From: Couchioplanes caeruleus
Lineage (GTDB): Bacteria > Actinomycetota > Actinomycetes > Mycobacteriales > Micromonosporaceae
DNA: 64,000 nt
NCBI RefSeq assembly: GCF_003751945.1
Contig: NZ_RJKL01000001.1
Location: 620,001 to 684,000, forward strand
Reading direction: 5' to 3'
Positions within the stretch are counted from its first letter, which is position 1, and every line of letters starts with the position of its first letter. Positions 1-7,133 of this stretch are shown piece by piece. The translations under genes were made by a program, and so were the position numbers. The notes under the pieces were generated by a model. The model was not told the DNA's origin. It made no database searches and saw nothing but the letters and a program-made list of their open reading frames with translations.

Positions 1-198
1 CTGATCGCCCTGACGCAGCGCTACCTCGCGGCCAACAACGCCACCGTGGGCCTCGGCAAGGACCTGGTCAACAAGCTGCAGCACGGACAGTACGCCCTCT
101 ACATCAGCAAGGTGCAGAAGGAGCAGAAGGACAAGAAGCCCGGCCTGACCGCCGCGCAGATCGACGAGCTGGTCTACTGGGCCCGCCTGCTGGGCTGA
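1..198 (+). CDS. C-terminal fragment of a secreted repeat protein (FIMAH-like tail)
   Basis: The open frame enters from the left edge and ends at a TGA at 196-198, so only the last 65 residues are visible. They align by eye with the last ~70 residues of the large Ig-repeat protein encoded at 15449-18823: both have L-ALT--YL, then LY(I/M)-KV, then L(V/I)YWA near the end. The pattern of a ~65-aa helical domain with a Tyr-Leu start and a 'GLTAAQIDEL' style helix resembles the FIMAH-type C-terminal domain of secreted enzymes, but that assignment is from memory. The upstream part is outside the window, so the function of the whole protein is unknown; a second secreted multidomain protein is the likeliest reading. 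A strong hairpin terminator follows. Confidence 0.75.
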   Translation: MIALTQRYLAANNATVGLGKDLVNKLQHGQYALYISKVQKEQKDKKPGLTAAQIDELVYWARLLG

Positions 199-214
199 CA
201 AGCTCGATCACCCA

Positions 215-249
215 CACCGAGCCGGACCCCTCACGGGTCCGGCTCGGTG
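215..249 (+). terminator. Strong stem-loop terminator
   Basis: Perfect 15-bp inverted repeat: the left arm 215-229 (CACCGAGCCGGACCC) pairs with 235-249, around a 5-nt loop. It sits 17 nt after the stop of the left-edge gene. There is no clear T-run, as is common for actinobacterial terminators. Confidence 0.75.
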
Positions 250-280
250 CATTTCCGGGCGAGGCCGACGAAGCCGCTCA

Positions 281-286
281 TAATAT
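281..286 (+). promoter_or_regulatory. Candidate leaderless -10 box TAATAT
   Basis: TAATAT ends 6 nt before the ATG at 293. The only purine-rich stretch (GAGG, 287-290) is just 2 nt from the ATG, too close to work as a Shine-Dalgarno. This spacing fits a transcript starting at the A of the ATG. Confidence 0.45.
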
Positions 287-292
287 GAGGAA

Positions 293-1165
293 ATGACTAG
301 CCGCCCCGTGGTGTCGGTGATCGTTCCCGCCTACAACAGCGAGCCGCTGCTGCGCGACTTCCTGGCCTCCTGCCAGACCTCGCGGTACCGCGACTTCGAG
401 GTGATCATCAACGACGACCTGCGCTCCACGGACGGCACCGAGGCGCTGGTCGAGCGGTTCCGGGCCGACGGCCTGGACGTCACGTACCTGCGGGAGAACC
501 GCTCGCTGGCCCAGGGCCGCAAGCGCGGTGCGGCCGAGGCGCGCGGGTCGATCCTGCTGCACCTCGACTCCGACATGAAGGTCACCCCGACCCTCATCGG
601 CGAGTGCGCCGACCTGATCTCCGAGGGGTACGACGCCCTGGTCATCCCGGAGGAGTCGTTCGGCACCACGTTCTGGGCCCGGTGCAAGTGGCTGGAGAAG
701 AAGATCTACGACGGCGTGGAGCAGATCGAGTCGCTGCGCTGCGTGCCGCGCGACATCTACGACAAGCTGGGTGGCCATGACGAGCGCATGGTCTTCTCCG
801 AGGACAAGGACTTCGACCTGCGGGTCCGCAAGGCCGGGTACAAGATCGGCCGGACCCGCAGCTTCCTCTACCACAACGAGGGCGACCTGCGGTTGTACCG
901 GACCATGCGCAAGAAGCTGGGCTACTCCGCCACCGCCGACCTCTTCGCCACCGAGCACCCCGAGGCGTTCCGGTGGCAGACCAACATCTTCAACCGCTTC
1001 GGCCTCTATCTGAGGAACTTCCCGTACGCCTTCTCGCACCCGCTGCTCTACGGCGGCCTGTGGACGATGAAGATCGGCGAGTTCGGCTTCGGCGCGCTCG
1101 GCCATCTGCGGAAACGGATGGCCACCCGAACGCCCGGCCGCGGTGTCCGGGGAGGTACGGCATGA
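293..1165 (+). CDS. Family 2 glycosyltransferase
   Basis: A 290-aa GT-A fold enzyme expected to transfer a sugar from a nucleotide donor to an envelope or exopolysaccharide acceptor on the cytosolic face. The N-terminus has the GT2 start VSVIVPAYNSE (residues 7-17), the DXD metal/nucleotide site DSD at 92-94 within HLDSDMK, and an acidic catalytic-base region SEDKDFDLRVRKAGY at about 169-183. There is no multi-pass membrane tail, only a hydrophobic C-terminal segment, so it is not a processive synthase. The stop overlaps the ATG of the following GT4 gene by 4 nt (ATGA), so the two are translationally coupled and probably act on one glycan. Substrate unknown. Confidence 0.9.
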   Translation: MTSRPVVSVIVPAYNSEPLLRDFLASCQTSRYRDFEVIINDDLRSTDGTEALVERFRADGLDVTYLRENRSLAQGRKRGAAEARGSILLHLDSDMKVTPTLIGECADLISEGYDALVIPEESFGTTFWARCKWLEKKIYDGVEQIESLRCVPRDIYDKLGGHDERMVFSEDKDFDLRVRKAGYKIGRTRSFLYHNEGDLRLYRTMRKKLGYSATADLFATEHPEAFRWQTNIFNRFGLYLRNFPYAFSHPLLYGGLWTMKIGEFGFGALGHLRKRMATRTPGRGVRGGTA

Positions 1166-2322
1166 CCAGGGTCGCGCACCTGATCTCCGAGTTCTCCGCC
1201 AAGGAGGCGATGGGACGTACGGTCACCGAGATGGCGCACCGGGTCGCCGGCGAGCACCACCTCGTCACCACCCACGCGCTCGACGGTCAGGACGCGTTCG
1301 CCGGCGTGCACGAGCTCGGCGGCGCGCTGGAGACGTTCCCGCTCGGCCGCTCCGACACATTGCGGGACGCGCTCGAGAAGATCCGGCCGGACCTGGTGCA
1401 TCTCCACGCCGGCGCGCTCGGGCCGTTCCTGGCCTTGCTTCCCGTGCTGCGCCCGTACCGCAAGCTGCTCACCGCGTACGCCTGGCCGACCCTGCCGAGC
1501 CCGGGCGCGTGGCGGCGGGCCACCGTGGCCGAGATGCGCGCCTCCAACGTGCTGCGAGTCCGGGTCCTGGTGAGCACGGTCCTGCCGGTCCCGCTCGCCG
1601 CCGCCGCGCTGCGCCGGGCCGGGATGACCACCGTGCTCACCCCCGACCCCCGGGTCGCCGACCGGCTCGGCCGCCGGCGCGGCCTGAACGTCATCCGGTT
1701 CACCTCGGGCGCGCCGGCCGATCCTCGCCGGGCTCGGTTCGACCGGGAGCGGCCCACCATCGTCTTCGCCGGTCGCTCGGAGACGGTCCGCGGCCTGGAC
1801 ACCTTGCTGGCCGCGTTCGGCCGGGTCCGGGCGCAGGTGCCCGGCGTACGGCTGCGGCTGCTGCTGATCCCGCGACCGGAGCTGCCGCGGATCCTGGCCC
1901 GGGCCGGCGCCGCCGGCGAGGCCATCGAGGTGGTCACCGAGCCGGTGCCGGACCTGCTGGCCGAGCTGTCCGCCGCGCAGGTGGGCACCTGGCCGTTCAA
2001 GTTCGACTACACCACCTCGCCGCCGGCGATGGCCCTGGTCGAGGCGATGGCCGTGGGGCTGCCCGTCGTGGGCACCGACGTCGCCTGCGTCCGCGCGGTC
2101 CTCGACCACGGCGTGAACGGCCTGTCGGTGCCCCCGGACGACGCCCCGGCCCTGGCGGACGCGCTGGTCACCCTGCTGCGCGACGAACAGACGTGGCAGC
2201 GGTACGCGAAAGCGGGGCTCGAGTCGGCCACGCAGCGGATGGGCTGGGAGCGGGTCGCGGAGACCACCGCCGAGGCGTACGCCTCCGTGCTCAGTGGCAG
2301 GACGCCTCGCCCCGGTCGGTGA
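1162..2322 (+). CDS. Family 4 glycosyltransferase
   Basis: A 386-aa GT-B fold enzyme. The start at 1162 is chosen because GGAGG lies at 1151-1155, the ATG overlaps the preceding stop, and the N-terminus MTRVAHLISEFS is typical of a GT4 first strand. The acceptor half has DLVHLHAGALGPF; the donor half has PTIVFAGRSETVRGLDTLL (about residue 200) and the GT4 donor-binding pattern VEAMAVGLPVVGTDVACV near residue 295, followed by GVNGLSVPPDD. It forms an operon with the GT2 gene before it. Its 3' end overlaps the convergent metallophosphatase-like gene by 32 bp (2291-2322). Sugar specificity cannot be read from sequence. Confidence 0.88.
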   Translation: MTRVAHLISEFSAKEAMGRTVTEMAHRVAGEHHLVTTHALDGQDAFAGVHELGGALETFPLGRSDTLRDALEKIRPDLVHLHAGALGPFLALLPVLRPYRKLLTAYAWPTLPSPGAWRRATVAEMRASNVLRVRVLVSTVLPVPLAAAALRRAGMTTVLTPDPRVADRLGRRRGLNVIRFTSGAPADPRRARFDRERPTIVFAGRSETVRGLDTLLAAFGRVRAQVPGVRLRLLLIPRPELPRILARAGAAGEAIEVVTEPVPDLLAELSAAQVGTWPFKFDYTTSPPAMALVEAMAVGLPVVGTDVACVRAVLDHGVNGLSVPPDDAPALADALVTLLRDEQTWQRYAKAGLESATQRMGWERVAETTAEAYASVLSGRTPRPGR

Positions 2323-3304
2323 CCGGCGCACCCACCCGGTGGAACGCCCAGCGCCACGAGTCGGGCCTCAGCTCCAGCTCCAGCACCCCGTGGTGGTCGA
2401 AATCGGCGAACTCGCTGCCCGGGATGCCGGCGCGGAGCTTCGGCTCGCCCTTCTCGTCGCCCGCGCCGTCCGCCGACGCCGGCCGGTAGTGGGCCTGCCC
2501 ACCGGTGCCGACGACGTACTGGCGCACGCCCAGCGGGTCGGACTTGCCATCCGGGTTGAGCGGTCCGAACCGCTCGTAGTCGGCCTCGTGGCCGGAGAGC
2601 ACGAGTTCCACCTGGTGATCGTAGAGGGTCCTGAACAGCTCGGCCGTGCGGGCGTCGGGGCCGGCGATGCCGGTCGACCAGCGCGGGTGGTGCCAGGCGG
2701 CGATGACGCAGGCGCGATCGTTGGCGGCCAGGTCGCTCTCGAGCCACGCCTGCTGCGGCGAGCCCTTGCCGCAGCCGCCGGCCACCGCGGAGCAGTTGGA
2801 GTTGAGCACCACGAGGTGCCAGCGGCCGATGTCCTGCGACCAGTAGCCCTTCGCGTCCCTGAACCGGTCGCCGAAGTACGCGGTGAACGTGTTCGCGTCC
2901 TGCACCTTGTACTCCTGGTTGCCGATGACCGGCACGGTACGGCTGAGCAGCCGGCCGTACGTCGGCCCGTACACCGTGCGGAACGCCTCGGTGGCCGGCA
3001 GCTCGTACTGGTAGTCGCCGAGCCCGAGGAAGACCGCCGGGTTCAGCCCGACCGCCAGGTCGGACGCCTCCTTGTGCTTGCAGTGGTCGCCGGCGCCGGT
3101 GACGAAGTCCGGGTCGTCCGGGTCGCAGGCCATGTCGCCCACGGCGGCCAGGCGGACCGTGTCCGGCGCGGTCGAGCAGCGGCCGAGCAGCCAGACGAGG
3201 ACGAGCGCCAGTACCACGAGCATCGCGATCGTGGCGGACAGGACGCGGCGGCGCCGGGAGGTGCCGACGACCGCGGCCACCGTACGGGCGAGGTGAACGC
3301 TCAT
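2291..3304 (-). CDS. Membrane-anchored metallophosphoesterase-like protein with altered active site
   Basis: 337 aa. An N-terminal membrane anchor at about residues 20-42 is followed by Cys-Ser (LLGRCSTAP), then an outward-facing calcineurin-like phosphoesterase domain. Visible family motifs: VGDMACD (metal 1), LGLGDYQYE (bridging Asp), then VIGNQEY where the family norm is GNHE, AAWHHPRWS, and LSGHEADYERF where the norm is GH(D/E)HxYER. Thus the catalytic His of GNHE is Gln and the last metal His of GHxH is Ala. Either catalysis is changed or the protein is a non-catalytic relative. ATG at 3302-3304 overlaps the stop of the upstream AftD-like gene (ATGA), indicating coupling to envelope glycan synthesis. 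Confidence 0.82.
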   Translation of the reverse strand: MSVHLARTVAAVVGTSRRRRVLSATIAMLVVLALVLVWLLGRCSTAPDTVRLAAVGDMACDPDDPDFVTGAGDHCKHKEASDLAVGLNPAVFLGLGDYQYELPATEAFRTVYGPTYGRLLSRTVPVIGNQEYKVQDANTFTAYFGDRFRDAKGYWSQDIGRWHLVVLNSNCSAVAGGCGKGSPQQAWLESDLAANDRACVIAAWHHPRWSTGIAGPDARTAELFRTLYDHQVELVLSGHEADYERFGPLNPDGKSDPLGVRQYVVGTGGQAHYRPASADGAGDEKGEPKLRAGIPGSEFADFDHHGVLELELRPDSWRWAFHRVGAPVTDRGEASCH

Positions 3305-6300
3305 GTGTGCCGCCTCCGGAGCAGATGGCGCAGGCGCGGCCGGCGCGCCCAGAGCAGCTCGACGCGCCGCCGCCGGCGGTGCCGCATCGTCCACACGCCG
3401 GGCCGGCCCTCGGGGAGCCGGACCGCGTACATGAAGATCAGTGAGGCGACGACCCCGGTGGGCAGCAGGTAGAGCGCGATCCGGGCGATCCGCGCGGGCG
3501 TGTAGCGCACCGTCACCGCACCGCTCTGCGGCAGCAGCCAGCCGTTCATCCAGCCCTGCAGGGTCACCTTGCGGGCACCCGGGGCGCCGGTGAGCACCCA
3601 GCCGGGCGCGGCGTTCTCGGCGAGCGCGACCGCGGTCGGGCCCGACGTCGTGACCGTGCCGGTGAACAGCGTGGGGTTCTCCTTCCGGTAGACCACCGAC
3701 GAGGTCACGGCCGGCGCCTCCTGGCGCACCATCACGATCTCCGACGGGTTGACCGGGCGCATCCGCACGCCGCGGTACTCCACCTGCGACTGCTCCTTGC
3801 CCTTGGGATCGCGCAGGCCGTACAGGTAGATGCGGGCCTCGACGGCGTTCGGGTCCGGCGGGACCAACGTCTCGTACGAGGTCCAGCCGTTCCAGACCGC
3901 CACGCCGGGCATCGTGCGGCACAGGTCGGGACCGCGCAGGTACAGGCAGAACTTCGGGTTGCGCAGCGCGACGCTGCGCGCCTCCATGGAGTACTCGTAC
4001 AGCGAGGCCGCGCCCATGTCCTCGGCGAGCGAGCCGATGCAGGCCAGGTGCCGCACGGCCTTGAGGGTGTACGTGGTCTCGCCGTCCGCGCCCACCTGCG
4101 TGTCGGCCTCCAGCCCGGCCTCCTCCACGGTCTCGTCGTCGTAGCGGAAGCAGTCGTCCAGCGGTTCGAACGGCGAGAGGATCGAGCCGGAGGGGCCACC
4201 GTCGACCCGCAGCTCGTGCTTGCCGGCGGTGAGCTTGACCGAGACCTCCGGGATCGCGGGCGGGAAGACGGTGTGCGTCGCGACCGCCTCGAGCGCGTCG
4301 ATCCGCAGTCTCCGGTATTCGGCGACGGTCTTGGGCTTGAGCCGCTCCCCCACGTCCGCGCGCAGGATGACCTGCAGCTCGTCGGAGAGGCTGTCCATCG
4401 TCACGACGCGTTCGTACGAGGTCCAGTCGTCGTCCAGCACCGGCCGGGCGGCCAGCTCGCAGCCGGACACGCCGGCCTGCCACAGGCAGATCTGCGGCCG
4501 GGCTCCGGTGACGTGCCGGTACTGCAGCCGGACCCGGTAGAGCTGGCCCGCGACGGTGTTGCGGGCCACCACCTTGGTGCACGCGGCGTGGTCGGCGGCG
4601 CTCAGCCGTACGGTGCCGCCGGTGACGGTCGCGGACAGCTTCAGCTCGCTCCACGGGCGCGGCTCGTAGTTGTTGCAGTCGAACACCGGGGAGTACGCGG
4701 AGGTGTCCGCGGGCTTCGGCGCGGCGGCCAGCAGAGTGAGCGTGGTGGCGGAGCCGACCGGCACGGTCGAGGCGGTGCGGCCGTCGAGCGACACCGTACG
4801 GTTGCCGACCTTCAGCGCGACTACCTTCCGGCCCCGGGGCAGCGGGAGGGACAGCACGGGACGCCGCGACACCGCCTTGCCGTCGATCTTGACCACGGCC
4901 GGGTCCTCCAGCAGGAGCCGGTTGCGGGCCGCGTCGATCCGGGGCACGAGCACCGCGGCGGCCCGCGCGCGCTGGGCCAGCGTGTAGGTGCCCGCGGCGA
5001 CGTCGACGGTCGTGGTGGGCGAGCCGGAGTCGACCGGCGGCACCGGCCAGTGCACCACGTCCGGCGTCACCACCGCCGTGTCGTCCACCTGCGGGTTGAA
5101 GCTCACCAACGTGGTGTCGACGCGGGCCGCGATGCCCGTCCGGCCGTCCACCGTGCCCAGCACCGCGGCGCCGGCGTCCGCCCGGGCGGGCGCGTCCAGC
5201 ACCCGGTCGAAGGTCCGCACGGTCGGGCTGGTGCCGCCCTTGAACTGCCACAGCTGCAGCGTCCCGTCGGAGACCAGCTCCGCTCCCGGCACCTTCGCCA
5301 TGGCCGCCGACAGCACCCGGTCGTCGGCGAAGTACCGGTTCGGCAGCCCGCGCACCAGGTCGTGCCGGATGATCACCCTGCTGGCGCCGATGGCCTCCAG
5401 CAGCTTCGGCACCGGGGCCAGGTCGCCGGCCAGCAACGCGTTCTCGATGCCGTGCACGCTGGCGTTGAACCCGGGGGTCTCGCCGAAGTAGCCGCCCGGC
5501 TTGGGCGCCACGATCGGATGCTTGATCAGGAGGTTCGCGATACTGTCGGCGCCGAAGAATCCCCAGGTCGTGGGCATCTGGTAGTAGTCGTCGAGCGGCA
5601 GCACCAGGACCTTGCCGGGACGGGTGTCGGCGTTGATCTTGTCGGCCACGTCCCACCAGTCCTGCAACACCCGCACGTGGGCGGAGGGCTGGGTGGGCCG
5701 CTCGTCCGGCATCACCTCGCCGGTGTAGATCGGATACGGGTAGGCCAGCACCAGCAGGACCGGCGTCGCCGCGGCCGCAGTGATCAGCCGCCGCGGCCAG
5801 CCCGGCCGGAAGCGCCCCGAGGCGCGCAGCCGGGCGAGCATGCCTTCCACGGCGATCGCCATCATGATGCCGAAGAAGGAGACCAGCAGCTGCCCGAGCT
5901 TGCTCATCGGCTCGCGGAACAGCCAGAAGCCGGGCGCGTGCAGGTACAGGAACATGTTGAACTGGTTCAGGGGCGGGCGCAGGCCCTTGGCCAGGAAGAC
6001 GAAGACCAGGATCAGCAGGAGCAGCCCGAACGCCAGCCGGCGCAGCCGCCGCGGGGCGAGCAGCGGGGCGGCGAACACCACCACGGGCAGCATGTAGCGG
6101 ATCCAGATCCACGCGGGCCGGTCCAGGTCCGCGGCGTACGGCAGGTACTGCGGCCGGAACCACGCCCAGTTGGCCACCATGGTGAGGATGTTCGGCGGGG
6201 TGTTGTTGACCTGCGACCAGGACCAGTTGGTGGGGTCTTGGAAGGTGGCGTTCGCGGCCGCGCCACCGCCGCCCACGAAGCTCATGGCGAGCGGTATCAG

Positions 6301-7029
6301 CCAGTACACGTTGAGCACGATGGCCCAGGGTGTGGCGGCCACGAACCACTTCAACAGGCGTACGGCCGGCTGGCGGCCGAGCACGAGCAGGGCCAGCAGC
6401 GGCGTGCCGGCGACCGCCCACGCGTAGGCGACGACCAGCATGGGCGGGTTGAACGACAGGAACGACGTCGGCATGAGCGCCAAGCCGGCGATCGGGGCGG
6501 GCACCCGCCGTCCCATGGCCACCCGCATCGCGATTCCGGTGATCAACGCCACCGAGCCGACGGAGATGATGTTGAGGGGGTTCGGCAGCCGGGTCAGGAA
6601 GAAGCCGTTGAGCACCCCGAACGCGCCGGCCGCCACGATGCCGGCCTCGCTGCGGACGAAGGCGCCCGCCAGGTAGGCGATCCCGAACCCGACCAGCCCG
6701 TAGATGAGCGTGTAGAAGAGCCACTGGGCGGAGTACTCGGTGAGCCCGACCGCCTTGCAGACCCAGATCACCACGAACTCGAACCCGCGGGCCATGGTGT
6801 AACCGGCGGAGCCGGCGCCCGTGGTCTGGTGGTTCCAGGCCCACAACGCCTCGGGCGCCCAGCCCTGCCGGATGAAGGCACCCATGTCGCCGCCGGCGAT
6901 GAAGGTGCCGGTGCGGAACCAGCGGCTGACGATCAGCGAGGAGATGGCGAAGACGATCAGGTACGGCCGGGCGGCGAGCCAGCCGGCATGGCTGAACACG
7001 CGCCTCACCACCCCAGCCCCTTCCGGCAC
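3301..7029 (-). CDS. AftD-like GT-C arabinofuranosyltransferase (DUF3367 type)
   Basis: About 1242 aa. The N-terminal half (residues ~1-480) is a polytopic membrane domain with an early acidic motif in FIAGGDMGAFIRQGW, as expected for a GT-C polyprenyl-phosphate-sugar transferase, and later FLAKGLRPPLNQFNMF, a family-typical loop. The C-terminal half is a large extracytoplasmic part with carbohydrate-binding-like beta domains (repeated DCNNYEPRPW / DDCFRYDDE type segments), ending in one last TM helix near the C-terminus. Architecture and length resemble mycobacterial AftD (alpha-1,3-arabinofuranosyltransferase). Start: GTG at 7029 preceded by GGAGGGG; GTGs at 7011 or 7008 are possible. It overlaps the phosphoesterase-like gene by 4 nt. 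Confidence 0.8.
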   Translation of the reverse strand: MPEGAGVVRRVFSHAGWLAARPYLIVFAISSLIVSRWFRTGTFIAGGDMGAFIRQGWAPEALWAWNHQTTGAGSAGYTMARGFEFVVIWVCKAVGLTEYSAQWLFYTLIYGLVGFGIAYLAGAFVRSEAGIVAAGAFGVLNGFFLTRLPNPLNIISVGSVALITGIAMRVAMGRRVPAPIAGLALMPTSFLSFNPPMLVVAYAWAVAGTPLLALLVLGRQPAVRLLKWFVAATPWAIVLNVYWLIPLAMSFVGGGGAAANATFQDPTNWSWSQVNNTPPNILTMVANWAWFRPQYLPYAADLDRPAWIWIRYMLPVVVFAAPLLAPRRLRRLAFGLLLLILVFVFLAKGLRPPLNQFNMFLYLHAPGFWLFREPMSKLGQLLVSFFGIMMAIAVEGMLARLRASGRFRPGWPRRLITAAAATPVLLVLAYPYPIYTGEVMPDERPTQPSAHVRVLQDWWDVADKINADTRPGKVLVLPLDDYYQMPTTWGFFGADSIANLLIKHPIVAPKPGGYFGETPGFNASVHGIENALLAGDLAPVPKLLEAIGASRVIIRHDLVRGLPNRYFADDRVLSAAMAKVPGAELVSDGTLQLWQFKGGTSPTVRTFDRVLDAPARADAGAAVLGTVDGRTGIAARVDTTLVSFNPQVDDTAVVTPDVVHWPVPPVDSGSPTTTVDVAAGTYTLAQRARAAAVLVPRIDAARNRLLLEDPAVVKIDGKAVSRRPVLSLPLPRGRKVVALKVGNRTVSLDGRTASTVPVGSATTLTLLAAAPKPADTSAYSPVFDCNNYEPRPWSELKLSATVTGGTVRLSAADHAACTKVVARNTVAGQLYRVRLQYRHVTGARPQICLWQAGVSGCELAARPVLDDDWTSYERVVTMDSLSDELQVILRADVGERLKPKTVAEYRRLRIDALEAVATHTVFPPAIPEVSVKLTAGKHELRVDGGPSGSILSPFEPLDDCFRYDDETVEEAGLEADTQVGADGETTYTLKAVRHLACIGSLAEDMGAASLYEYSMEARSVALRNPKFCLYLRGPDLCRTMPGVAVWNGWTSYETLVPPDPNAVEARIYLYGLRDPKGKEQSQVEYRGVRMRPVNPSEIVMVRQEAPAVTSSVVYRKENPTLFTGTVTTSGPTAVALAENAAPGWVLTGAPGARKVTLQGWMNGWLLPQSGAVTVRYTPARIARIALYLLPTGVVASLIFMYAVRLPEGRPGVWTMRHRRRRRVELLWARRPRLRHLLRRRHT

Positions 7030-7097
7030 AGCGACCCCTCCCGACCCGGTCGCGGCGACCGGCGGTCGCGCGCTTCCCCAGGTTGATCGGCCGCGAC

Positions 7098-7123
7098 GGC
7101 GCCGCCCTGAGTCGGGCGGCGCC
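7098..7123 (-). terminator. Hairpin downstream of the beta-helix gene
   Basis: 10-bp GC stem (7098-7107 with 7114-7123, 6-nt loop), 11 nt beyond the stop of the gene ending at 7134. No T-run. Confidence 0.5.
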
Positions 7124-7133
7124 GCCTGGGGCG

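Noticed and set aside
1048..2331. Long minus-strand frame opposite the GT4 gene
   Set aside because: Arg/Gly/Val-rich shadow; the plus strand has GT4 motifs and a coupled start.
4048..7086. About 1000-codon plus-strand frame opposite the AftD-like gene
   Set aside because: Composition dominated by R, G, H, Q and V without motifs; the opposite strand encodes a coherent GT-C membrane protein.
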